Assembly (NCBI RefSeq): GCF_000737765.1
Contig: NZ_JPRI01000001.1
Span: 186,001-250,000, forward strand
DNA from: Chryseobacterium vrystaatense
Lineage (GTDB): Bacteria > Bacteroidota > Bacteroidia > Flavobacteriales > Weeksellaceae
Direction of reading: 5' to 3'
Length of the DNA: 64,000 nt
Position 1 is the first letter of the stretch, and every line of letters starts with the position of its first letter. Of this stretch, positions 39,029 through 47,365 are shown one piece after another. The translations under genes and the position numbers were made by a program. Under the pieces are notes generated by a model that saw only the letters and a list, made by a program, of their open reading frames with translations, had not been told where the DNA came from and did no database searches.

Positions 39029-39352
39029 ATTGAATCTTCTTTATAAATTATTTACTCTGGACAATTAATAATAACTGCTTTAGAACTATTCTTGCTGAAA
39101 GGATTTTCTGTCTGAATATATTTTTTTGTTTTCTTATAATAGAACCCAAACCATGTTAATTCTATTTTTGATTCATTGATCATTTCAAAAGAGCCAACAG
39201 GCTTTTTATTATCGAGATTAGACCAGTTTTGCATTTCATCTGGAAGTGGGATAAGAGGAGGAAAATCTGTGAAATAAAATTCATACTTGTTAACTCCTGT
39301 TTTTTTCAATTCGGCGTTCATAGAAAACCTATTTGTAACAGTAAACTGGGCA
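39029..39352 (-). repeat. Copy B of the ~325-bp near-identical repeat
   Basis: Partner of 38011-38335. The identity starts in the 3' flank (ATTGAATCTT) and ends abruptly at the codons for AQF, which points to recent duplication or gene conversion of just this part. Confidence 0.9.
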
Positions 39353-40089
39353 TTAGCTATAGTTGAAGAAATAAAAACATGATCTCGAAATTTACATTCA
39401 GAAGACCAGATACCATCAAGCTTTTTTAAAGATATAGAATTATTAAGAGACTCTATTTTAAGTTTTTTCGCACTGCTGTTAGATGGGCTATTATTTATCA
39501 TTCTATTTAACTCAGTCAGCTTAGTAATATTTTTTCCATCTGAACTATCAAATACAGTTTCTTCTTTAATAAAATACCAAGATTGTTTTTCCCTATTATA
39601 TAAATAATAGTTTTTCTTATATGGGTATACATAATCAAATGTTGAACTACTCAAATATTTTGCAGGAATCCACTCAGCAATGATGTTATAACCATCTACA
39701 TTTGACTCCAGTTTCTTTCTAATTATTTTGTTCAAACTATTGAAATACTCATCATCTGGATCATCACCTGAATCTACATTATTAGCAACATCAAAATTTA
39801 ACCATTCCTTTTGTTTTTCAATATCTTTATCTATAAAACTTACAGTAACACACCCTATGTATCGATCGGTATGAGAATAAATAGGATAGTTCGAATCGGG
39901 ACTTAATTGATAACCGTGAAAATATCTTTTATCAAATAGTACAGGTAATACTACATTTTCATCATTGTTAAACGCTTTACTTCTATCTTCTGATTTCAGA
40001 CTCCATGTTTTAGAATGATTATTTTCTTGAACTTTTTCACAAGAAAATATGATCAAAAAAGATAATAAAGCTATTAGACTCTTTATCAT
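39052..40089 (-). CDS. Putative immunity-type lipoprotein (copy B)
   Basis: A 345-residue lipoprotein (IIFSC, Cys 17, then EKVQENNHSKTWSLKSED). The C-terminal 100 residues are nearly identical to the preceding paralogue. The middle contains LDGIWSSECKF, a G-x-W...C pattern also seen in copy A as SGIWGNTCNS. Part of its N-terminus recurs, frameshifted, in the pseudogene at 41584-41940. It is transcribed just before copy A, with a 27-base gap. The function as immunity is inferred from the neighbouring effector. Confidence 0.7.
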   Translation of the reverse strand: MIKSLIALLSFLIIFSCEKVQENNHSKTWSLKSEDRSKAFNNDENVVLPVLFDKRYFHGYQLSPDSNYPIYSHTDRYIGCVTVSFIDKDIEKQKEWLNFDVANNVDSGDDPDDEYFNSLNKIIRKKLESNVDGYNIIAEWIPAKYLSSSTFDYVYPYKKNYYLYNREKQSWYFIKEETVFDSSDGKNITKLTELNRMINNSPSNSSAKKLKIESLNNSISLKKLDGIWSSECKFRDHVFISSTIANAQFTVTNRFSMNAELKKTGVNKYEFYFTDFPPLIPLPDEMQNWSNLDNKKPVGSFEMINESKIELTWFGFYYKKTKKYIQTENPFSKNSSKAVIINCPE

Positions 40090-40128
40090 TTATTATTAAT
40101 TCTATATTTTCTCATTATTTTTCACATT

Positions 40129-40380
40129 TTAGTAAATGACAGGTTGATTATTTGATTTAATATCACTTGTTTTAAAATTTCTCTTTTTTGTTTTAGCATT
40201 GTAGAATCCCATCCATGTTAATTCTAAATGATTAGTATCTTTCAATTTAATTTTTGCAATTGGTTTATCATTCAAATAGTTTTTCCAATCTAATGAAAGT
40301 CCCAGCCTGCCCATATCTTCAGGCTTCTTATAAAGTTTATAAAATATTTCATTACCAGAACTTTCTTTTGATTTAATCAT
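40129..40380 (-). pseudogene. Truncated immunity-like gene (fragment D)
   Basis: An 83-codon frame matching only the C-terminal half of the copy A/B family: its DWKNYLNDKPIAKIKLKDTN and ELTWMGFYNAKTKKR correspond to NWSNLDNKKPV... and ELTWFGFYYKKTKK. No signal peptide is encoded. Compared with the related pseudogene at 41584, one base is missing near 40136, so the frame ends in QPVIY instead of continuing to SLLKCEK. It is probably decayed, although it begins with an ATG and may still be translated. Confidence 0.7.
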
Positions 40381-40391
40381 AGTGACTGTTT

Positions 40392-41537
40392 TCAGTCATC
40401 CCCTTGTGGCGGAGTGGGATCTTCATCTAAAAGATGTCCACTTTCAATATAATTTTTCAAAAAAACAAATCCAAAATAATTATGTTTTTTTAGAATAATT
40501 AATACTTCCGGGTGATTCATTGCATTTTCACTTTGCAAATAGAACAAAGAACTTGCTTTTGCATTCCAAACTGTAGTATTTTCAACTTTATATTCATTCA
40601 TTTTTGGAATTTCAATATTTGAAATATGAGCAACTATTTCAGCTTTTTCATCTTCAGTAAAAGAAGATTGTATATCTTTTGAATACAAAATAGAAATAAT
40701 ATATTCAGAGAGAGCTAATAAATATTTATTATTATCCTTAGTAGTTATCTTATCAACGTATTTCAAAAGATTTTTTCTAATTCTTAACTTTCCATCACAA
40801 TCTTTCACAAAAAAAACTTCTCCTATTTTTTCTATTGAATTAGGAGATTCTTCAGAGTATTCTTTATATAAATCTTTCAAAACAAACTCATTAATTTTCT
40901 CTTCTTTGTCATAGCCAAAGTGCACCAGAAGTATTTTTAAGAATTCCTTGTCATTGAATAATAACCACGCTAATTCTCCTTTATTATTGTTAAATAAATA
41001 TTTATTCCGGGCAATAGTACTTTGGTCTAAGTTTATATTAAGATTATTACCACTTAGGCTTATCATATCATTTAACAGTGGTAAAGTGGATATCAATTTG
41101 TATTTTGGAAAAGCGAAAATATGATCATAAGTATAATCATATTCACTTTTTATTATATTTTTTTCTTTAGTAGGGTTAACAAAATATGTTGTAAAATCAT
41201 TGTGCTTTTTCACATCTACACAACTACAATCTGGATATTTTTCAAATATTTCTTTTGTTTTGTTTATAAAAGTTTCATCATCTGGAACTATATATCCATT
41301 ATTTTTCATGCCCTGCGATAATACTTGCCCTCCTATTTCAATATCAGTATCAGTTAAATGGTATAAATTTAATATATCAGTATCATTTTCGGAAAGTTCA
41401 ATCCTATCCTGGAATTTCATATGTTGTTTTATTAATTCCATATTCATATTTCCTTTTTTTGACTTAAGTTCGTTACTTTTATTTTGACAACTTAATAAAC
41501 AGCTTGTTATAAATAGTGATATTATAATTTTTTTCAT
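40392..41537 (-). CDS. Lipoprotein of unknown function, possible immunity protein
   Basis: A 381-residue lipoprotein (ITSCLLSC, Cys 17). The remainder is helical, acidic and Lys/Asn-rich and unlike the copy A/B family. The C-terminus NAMNHPEVLIILKKHNYFGF is the most structured-looking part and ends in a Pro/Asp tail. I recognise no family. It is flanked on both sides by related D-B-type sequences (the fused remnant upstream and D-B downstream), as if inserted between or duplicated with them. Role as an immunity or accessory protein is inference. Confidence 0.7.
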   Translation of the reverse strand: MKKIIISLFITSCLLSCQNKSNELKSKKGNMNMELIKQHMKFQDRIELSENDTDILNLYHLTDTDIEIGGQVLSQGMKNNGYIVPDDETFINKTKEIFEKYPDCSCVDVKKHNDFTTYFVNPTKEKNIIKSEYDYTYDHIFAFPKYKLISTLPLLNDMISLSGNNLNINLDQSTIARNKYLFNNNKGELAWLLFNDKEFLKILLVHFGYDKEEKINEFVLKDLYKEYSEESPNSIEKIGEVFFVKDCDGKLRIRKNLLKYVDKITTKDNNKYLLALSEYIISILYSKDIQSSFTEDEKAEIVAHISNIEIPKMNEYKVENTTVWNAKASSLFYLQSENAMNHPEVLIILKKHNYFGFVFLKNYIESGHLLDEDPTPPQGDD

Positions 41538-41583
41538 TTTTAATAAATTCGATTATCTATATCCTAAGTGAAAATATCTTTTA

Positions 41584-41940
41584 TCAAATAGTACTGGTAA
41601 TACTATTTTCATCATTATTAAACTCTTTACTTTTATCTTCTGATTTCAGACTCCATGTTTTAGAATGATCATTTTCTTGAAATTTTTCACATTTTAGTAA
41701 ACTGACAGGTTGATTATTTGATGGAGTATCACTTGTTGTAAAATTTCTCTTTTTTAGCATTGTAGAATCCCATGTTAATTCTAAATGATTAGTATCTTTC
41801 AATTTAATTTTTCCATTGGAATTACCTTCGGATAAAATTTCAATAATTATTTTGTCTTTTTCGCGAGTTATTAAGAATTCTCTTTTCACTGTTTTATTAT
41901 TCTCAATATTTGGATCTTCCACTTTAAATAGTAAAAACAA
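41584..41940 (-). pseudogene. Fused and frameshifted immunity remnant (fragment C)
   Basis: A 118-codon frame without an ATG. Its first part matches fragment D (GKIKLKDTNHLELTW, then SNNQPVSLLKCEK). It then runs directly into the post-lipobox part of copy B (ENDHSKTWSLKSED, matching ENNHSKTWSLKSED). The join falls at the 9 bases TGTGAAAAA, which occur at the end of D and in the lipobox of B. A deletion between these repeats in a D-B tandem would give exactly this. Further small deletions shift the frame, and homology to B ends near 41568. Confidence 0.8.
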
Positions 41941-42021
41941 GTAATAAAATGATTTTATTATTTCTTATTTCCATTCTTTTTTCTTTCTTCAGTTATAAAT
42001 TTAAATAGAGAGAGAGATTGG

Positions 42022-42126
42022 TTACATTTTTTCATCTATATGTGGTGCAGAACTAACATTAGAAACTTCACAATGCAAGTGAGGATTTCGGGTAACAAAA
42101 TTCTTCCCATTCCATACCAATACTCA
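42022..42126 (-). pseudogene. Remnant of an M23-type peptidase C-terminus
   Basis: On the minus strand the frame ending at the TAA at 42022 reads VWNGKNFVTRNPHLHCEVSN and closes with SAPHIDEKM. PHLHCEV is the HxH zinc motif at the end of LytM/M23 endopeptidases (usually HLHFE). An in-frame TGA stops the reading upstream of 42124, and no start is present. It looks like the leftover C-terminus of an earlier effector. Confidence 0.55.
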
Positions 42127-42183
42127 AGTTAAACCGCTTACATTATTATGTTGAACTTAATACTATCAGAAAATTTTATTCCT

Positions 42184-43035
42184 TTAAAATTCGTCAAGAT
42201 TAATTTGTTTAAGTAGTATTTTCTTTCTTATTTCTTTTTTTGTCCATTCCTCTTTTCCTGTTTTTGCACTATTTCCGAGAGTTGTTACAAATATTTTCTC
42301 GATGAAAAGGTCATCATTTTTATAGAAAACAGGCATAACAACCTTCTTAAATATTTTTTTGTATTGATCACTATATCCTAAGATTAAATTAAAATTTTGT
42401 TTATTTTTTGTATTTGTTTCTATCTTTATAAAATCGCAAGTGAACTTTTTATTGAAATAAATATTATCATCAATCTTTAGTTCAAGTGTATAGTTGTCTC
42501 CATTATTTTTGACAGATAATACACCTTCTTTATTATTTTTATTTAAAGCTATTGTGTAAGTTTTGAAACCATTTTTAGTGTTGTTTTCAGGCATATTAGA
42601 GTGTAATTTTTCTTCTTCCATACTTTCAACAGGTTTTAAAAAATACTGATGACACTCCGGAGAAGCACACCCTAAAAGAATTGTTTTTTTTCCATCATGA
42701 AGAGAAATATATGATCCCCCATTAATTTGCAAATCCCATTTCCTACCTTTGTAGAAATAGCCTTTGAAATCAATATTACAAGGGGTCACAGAATATGAAA
42801 AATGCCACTCGTTTTCAGTAATACGATTAGATAAATTCATGATTCTATCTACATCACTTTTATTAAGTGACCAAGTTTTATTTTTTTCTGTTAATTTTTC
42901 TCCAGTAGAATATTCTCCAGTACAATTTGCATAATAAATTAATGTTTCAACATTATTGTTCCGATCTTTATCCTGTCCTTTGCAAGACACTATAAATAAA
43001 AAAAACAATAGGAGATTGATAATAATGTTTTTCAT
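42184..43035 (-). CDS. Lipoprotein next to the lytic effector, probable cognate immunity protein
   Basis: A 283-residue lipoprotein (FLFIVSC, Cys 18, then KGQDKDRNNN). It has paired Cys in CASPECHQ and TCDF, and an otherwise unrecognised beta-rich sequence. It starts 8 bases after the stop of the 833-residue effector, the closest position in the locus and the usual place for an immunity gene. A periplasmic location suits protection from an enzyme that attacks peptidoglycan. It is not related in sequence to the copy A/B lipoproteins. Function is inferred from position and localisation. Confidence 0.7.
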   Translation of the reverse strand: MKNIIINLLLFFLFIVSCKGQDKDRNNNVETLIYYANCTGEYSTGEKLTEKNKTWSLNKSDVDRIMNLSNRITENEWHFSYSVTPCNIDFKGYFYKGRKWDLQINGGSYISLHDGKKTILLGCASPECHQYFLKPVESMEEEKLHSNMPENNTKNGFKTYTIALNKNNKEGVLSVKNNGDNYTLELKIDDNIYFNKKFTCDFIKIETNTKNKQNFNLILGYSDQYKKIFKKVVMPVFYKNDDLFIEKIFVTTLGNSAKTGKEEWTKKEIRKKILLKQINLDEF

Positions 43036-43043
43036 AATATTAA

Positions 43044-45545
43044 CTATAAATAATCTTTAATCGCATTATATACTACTTGTCCTTCGCCTGCTTCTTTAGG
43101 TGCTAAATTTTCATGACAGTCAATTTTAGTTTTGTCCAAACTGTAATAATTTAAAAGTCCCTTTACAAGACAGGCAACTGATTTTGACTGTTCTTTAGTT
43201 AAGCTCTCCCAGCCTGTAACAGGGTTTTGATCCTTTAACCCCAAAGTAGGCTTTCCATTTTTGTCAATTGCAAATCCAACAACCTCAATTCCAACAGATT
43301 TAGAATTCCACCCTGCACAATGCCAAGTTACTTTTGATAAATCAGCAGTTTGTGTTATAACCCCATCTTTTCCGACAACAAAGTGGGTTCCAAAGTGATC
43401 TACTCCCCCCTTTCTATTCTTTCTTCCACTCTTAAAAGTATTTATACATGCTTGAGTTGTACCACCAGCAGTTCTATGTAATATCACTTTTTGTATACTT
43501 GATTTTATATCTTTAAAATTTCCATGTTCAATAATATTTATATGATTTTTTGTAATTATAGGATGTTTTATAAAACCATTTTCAACATTAAATATTTCAA
43601 GACAAATACAATCCTTTAAACCACTTGGGCAAGTAGTCTTTTCGTTGGTCTCTTCATTTTTCACCAGACTAATACAATTTTGCGGATATTCAAATACATT
43701 CTTTAGAGCATTTATAGCATTAACTCTTTGGTTATAACCATTGATTGATGATGATTTAGAAGCATTCGGCTTATTTACTAGTCTGGATGTATCAAAAATA
43801 CTATCTCTATCAGCGAATGTGTTAATATTCCCCATGTCATTATATTTCCAATACCAACCACTTGACATAGCAGCTATCTCAATATTTGTCGAAACAATTG
43901 TAGGAGTATTGACTACACTATAGCCTGAAGCTTCTTCAAATTTTTTATAATTCCCCTTTAATGTTAGATGTATAAATCCCCTTCCTCGATATGGATCATA
44001 CCAATATTCTTGATTTTTTTTACCTTCAACACTTTTCATAAAAGCTCCTGTTTCATGATAACATTGTCCTAGAAAATGAATTTTTCGAATGCATGTATTT
44101 ATCTCATAATTCTCAAATGTTTTATTTAAAACTTCAGCAAATTTATCATATGTTCTTGTGAAAAATTGCTCATGCCCGCCTGTAAATAATTTGTCATTAT
44201 TCCACTTAAAAAAATTTTCGCCAGCTTCATCATAAGTAGCTTTTCTCATTGCTGTTACCATTTCTCTCAATTCATCTTCTTTTATTTTACGATTACAAAA
44301 GCAATTAACTTTTATTTGTTGCTTTGACACTTTGGTGTCCTCAATCTTAGCCGGACTCCTCACATTCTCCACTTCCACCAGTCCCTTCGAATCCACACCG
44401 AATCTTTGGGATTCAGCGGCAAGATCAATAGAAATAATTTCAATAAAATAATGCTGTCGGTCAGCATCGGGATCACCTACAGGAAGGTCAATTCCTTTTT
44501 CGAAAAGTCCTTTGGTAATTACAAATCCGGAAGTTGTATCACATACATCAGCCGGAATTTTAATATGTCCGCTTCGGTATATTTCATCATGGGCACCTGC
44601 ATCATACTCCCAGACTACATATTGGATATACTTTCCGACCATATTTTTCGAATGTATTCTTATTCTCACTTTTTCCCCTACCGCAACCTTGGAAAGTTCT
44701 TTCCCCGAATCGTTAATGAAAACAGCTTCCAGAATATTCCCTTTAGGATCCGTCTGCTTTTTCCCACCCTGTCCGGAAGGAAATTTTGGAGTATGTGGAG
44801 CTGGCTTCCCTTTTTTATAATCAGGATTCACAACATCTACATTCACCTGACTGGCTCCGACTATCTTTCCCGAATAGGTTGCCGTAACATAATACTCATG
44901 ATAAGCTCCTTCATCCTGGTCCCCTATCATAAGATATTTATTGGCCATCTGCCTGAGGATTCTTTCATCAGATATCAATGAAATCTTCACTTCTGCGATA
45001 CCATTCTCATTGACTACTGCCCTATATACTTTGTTGTGACGGTTGTTTTTGTTCACCACCAGATCATGGCCTCCTCCCGGTGCATCATCCTCCCAAAGAT
45101 GGAATTCGATCTCTTTGCCAAACATAGCGATGCAGTGAGCCTGTGCTGTTAATGTATCGCGGTAACCGGCCTTGTTGACATTCTTGCCGTTTCTGTTGAA
45201 AAGAACCACTCTGTCGATTTTGGACACTTTTCCATACACAGGAATAAGGATGATACTTCCTACAAGTTTTTTGATACCGGATGTTCCCGGAAGAAGTTCC
45301 GGCTGGATTTCATAGACCTTTATCTCAAACTCAATACCGACAGCTATTTCTCCAAATTTATAGGAAACTCTTTTTCCGGTTTTGGGTGTTTCCGTAATAT
45401 CTCTCCACGTTTTGTTTTTATTTTTTTTGAAAACATGCCACTCATAGCTGCTGTTAAGCTTCCCAAGAAGATTAAGGGCATTGATTTCATAGTAATACGC
45501 CGTTCCAGCCATTGGATTCCGGTTTCCTGATATCATTTCTGTCAT
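43044..45545 (-). CDS. Dual-domain peptidoglycan hydrolase effector (GH19-like + amidase_2)
   Basis: An 833-residue protein without a signal peptide. Residues 1-400 form beta-rich repeats, probably Ig-like delivery or adaptor domains. Residues 415-625 are GH19-like: the catalytic Glu is E498 in GQCYHETGAF, followed by the family motif YRGRGFIHLTLKGNYKKFEE. Residues 665-833 form an amidase_2/PGRP domain with zinc ligands H690 (ILHRTAGG) and H811 (DCHENLAP); the third ligand position is E821 where Asp or Cys is usual. It would cut both glycan strands and the sugar-peptide bond. It follows the DUF4280 gene by 2 bases and precedes a lipoprotein. DNA is clearly AT-richer downstream of about 44330, where the catalytic half begins. 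Confidence 0.85.
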   Translation of the reverse strand: MTEMISGNRNPMAGTAYYYEINALNLLGKLNSSYEWHVFKKNKNKTWRDITETPKTGKRVSYKFGEIAVGIEFEIKVYEIQPELLPGTSGIKKLVGSIILIPVYGKVSKIDRVVLFNRNGKNVNKAGYRDTLTAQAHCIAMFGKEIEFHLWEDDAPGGGHDLVVNKNNRHNKVYRAVVNENGIAEVKISLISDERILRQMANKYLMIGDQDEGAYHEYYVTATYSGKIVGASQVNVDVVNPDYKKGKPAPHTPKFPSGQGGKKQTDPKGNILEAVFINDSGKELSKVAVGEKVRIRIHSKNMVGKYIQYVVWEYDAGAHDEIYRSGHIKIPADVCDTTSGFVITKGLFEKGIDLPVGDPDADRQHYFIEIISIDLAAESQRFGVDSKGLVEVENVRSPAKIEDTKVSKQQIKVNCFCNRKIKEDELREMVTAMRKATYDEAGENFFKWNNDKLFTGGHEQFFTRTYDKFAEVLNKTFENYEINTCIRKIHFLGQCYHETGAFMKSVEGKKNQEYWYDPYRGRGFIHLTLKGNYKKFEEASGYSVVNTPTIVSTNIEIAAMSSGWYWKYNDMGNINTFADRDSIFDTSRLVNKPNASKSSSINGYNQRVNAINALKNVFEYPQNCISLVKNEETNEKTTCPSGLKDCICLEIFNVENGFIKHPIITKNHINIIEHGNFKDIKSSIQKVILHRTAGGTTQACINTFKSGRKNRKGGVDHFGTHFVVGKDGVITQTADLSKVTWHCAGWNSKSVGIEVVGFAIDKNGKPTLGLKDQNPVTGWESLTKEQSKSVACLVKGLLNYYSLDKTKIDCHENLAPKEAGEGQVVYNAIKDYL

Positions 45546-45547
45546 GC

Positions 45548-46345
45548 TTACATGTAGTATTGCTGGTCGTTCATATATTCTTTAAATTCATCATAATTCA
45601 CAATCGGGTTATACACCTGTTGTTTCTTCGTACGAGCATTCATAACCTGTGATTTGCTGATCTCACTTTGCTGGCCATGTTTTAGAATGCTAATTTTTCC
45701 TCCGGTACTGCACATGAGTTCGGAAATTTCCGTTAGGCAGCTTTTTCCCATGACCTTCACTTTTTCATAGGCTTTTTGCCATTTTCCAACCGGAGCATAG
45801 GAGCATGGAAGATATCCACCCGATGAAGGCTTAAGCCGGCATTGCCCGAAAGACCGGACTGACGGATCAAACTGAAGATCGTCTTCTGTCACGGCAAGAT
45901 AATCGGCCTTTTCTTCCTGATCATTCCAATAGTGTTTTTGGTGGCTGGTTACCTTGAACTGTGGAAATTCAGAGCCCTGGTTACACTGTACCGTTCCTTT
46001 CTGTATAATGAAATACTTACCATCATGAGGGTTTGAATCCTCATCCTTTTCAGTCTGTTTTTCTTTTTCAGAAGCCTGTTCGCTGTTTTCTTCAGAGTAA
46101 CTGTTATGGTCTGTCAGTTCCTGATCACTTTCTTTTATAGGAGTTTCTGAAAATCCTGTATCAGCAAGAAATCGGGAATCTTCAATAATGATCATGGTCT
46201 TTCCCGGAACGGGTTCATCATGCATCACATCTTCTTCCGGGCAATGCAGGTTATGGTAAGTTTTCAGGATACCATTGTCTATCAAACCGAATTTTTGAGC
46301 CAGTGAACTATAAGTATCTCCTTGCTGGATCGTATATTTTTTCAT
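45548..46345 (-). CDS. LysM-DUF4280 (PAAR-like) protein
   Basis: A 265-residue protein. Residues 3-50 form a LysM-like module (YTIQQGDTYSSLAQKFGL). An acidic linker (about 65-105, rich in Glu, Ser and Asp) follows. Residues 110-225 fit DUF4280, with GTVQCNQGSEFPQFKVT, SFGQCRLKPSSGGYLPCSYA and GKSCLTEISELMCSTGGKIS. DUF4280 proteins are PAAR-like and are thought to cap spikes of contractile injection or type VI-like systems. It is sandwiched between another LysM protein and the lytic effector with gaps of 2-3 bases, so it is probably the effector's loading partner. Confidence 0.8.
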   Translation of the reverse strand: MKKYTIQQGDTYSSLAQKFGLIDNGILKTYHNLHCPEEDVMHDEPVPGKTMIIIEDSRFLADTGFSETPIKESDQELTDHNSYSEENSEQASEKEKQTEKDEDSNPHDGKYFIIQKGTVQCNQGSEFPQFKVTSHQKHYWNDQEEKADYLAVTEDDLQFDPSVRSFGQCRLKPSSGGYLPCSYAPVGKWQKAYEKVKVMGKSCLTEISELMCSTGGKISILKHGQQSEISKSQVMNARTKKQQVYNPIVNYDEFKEYMNDQQYYM

Positions 46346-46348
46346 GGA

Positions 46349-47365
46349 TTATTGTGTTATTTTGAGAGTATGTTTTTGGAGAAGTGAATTTTCTTGCGAC
46401 AGACTCAGGGATGCTTCAGCGCTGAATAATTTTTTGGTTTCTTTATGGGTTATATACTGCAGGATGATCTCGCCTGAAACCGGATCTCCGACAGGCTTGT
46501 TGGATCTCACCCCTTTTTTCAGTTCCTGAAGACTGCATGCATCTGTTATTCCTCCTCTTAAAACAGTGGTTAAAAGATCGTGGTCAAGGTCTGCCTGTTC
46601 AGTCCTCATGGAACATTGTACAGGAAAAGAATTCTTAAGAAAAAAGAATTTTTCAGACCAAACGGAGTTCTTTCCGAACCAATCCATCTCAGGAAATAAG
46701 GTTTGAAAAAGAAGCGTAGACTTAAACTGCTCTAAAAAAAAGGTCTGATCGGAAATGCTGTTCTGAAATACATCAAAATAGAGCTCCGAACGCTCTCCGG
46801 TAAAAAACTCTTCAAGCTCAGCACGTTGGTTTTTAAACTTTTCTACCAGATGCTGATGATTCGCTGGTCCTGTAATATGTCCATCCGGATCAATACTGAA
46901 GTCCACGGGCATGATACTCTTTATACAGGCCAAAGTCAGATTTTCCGTTTTGTTGTCGGGAATGTAATCTCCAGTTTTAAAATTATTCTGCCTGAATGTT
47001 AAAATATAAGGATCACTTTTTTGATCTGTTCTGATATCAAACTGTACATCATAATGTATAGCAAGAGGATTTTCTCTTGAACCTTCAAAGGTTTCGCTAA
47101 CGTGATAAACCGGCATAAGGAACGAGTCGGAAAGGCTGTACGAAGGCAGCGTCTTTTTCTTTTCCAGCTCCCGCTTTTTTCCAGTCTTAAAGTTCAGGGG
47201 AACAATAAGTCTTTCTACACCGTTCAGGTTTTCAAACCATACCCTATGCATTTTGAGGCACAGACTGTTATGAAACTGTTTGAGTTCCTCCGCACTCATG
47301 TTCAGCCGTGAGGAAACAGACGGAAGTGTATCTCCGTTCCGGACTTTATATTCAAAAAAAATCAT
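46349..47365 (-). CDS. LysM-domain protein heading the effector operon
   Basis: A 338-residue protein with an N-terminal LysM module (about 5-50; YKVRNGDTLPSVSSRLNMSA). The rest (60-338) is unrecognised mixed alpha/beta sequence with no signal peptide or membrane segment. It is the first gene of the operon and ends 3 bases before the LysM-DUF4280 gene. In related loci such proteins appear to be chaperone- or adaptor-like partners of spike and effector. That role is inference here. Confidence 0.75.
   Translation of the reverse strand: MIFFEYKVRNGDTLPSVSSRLNMSAEELKQFHNSLCLKMHRVWFENLNGVERLIVPLNFKTGKKRELEKKKTLPSYSLSDSFLMPVYHVSETFEGSRENPLAIHYDVQFDIRTDQKSDPYILTFRQNNFKTGDYIPDNKTENLTLACIKSIMPVDFSIDPDGHITGPANHQHLVEKFKNQRAELEEFFTGERSELYFDVFQNSISDQTFFLEQFKSTLLFQTLFPEMDWFGKNSVWSEKFFFLKNSFPVQCSMRTEQADLDHDLLTTVLRGGITDACSLQELKKGVRSNKPVGDPVSGEIILQYITHKETKKLFSAEASLSLSQENSLLQKHTLKITQ

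Noticed and set aside
44406..44981. A 191-codon plus-strand open frame
   Set aside because: It is antisense to the effector gene, whose domains and coupling are clear, and its product shows no family-like features.
46024..46042. Sequence resembling a tRNA T-arm (GGTTTGAATCC)
   Set aside because: It lies within the LysM-DUF4280 coding region, and no acceptor stem, D-arm or anticodon arm can be built around it.
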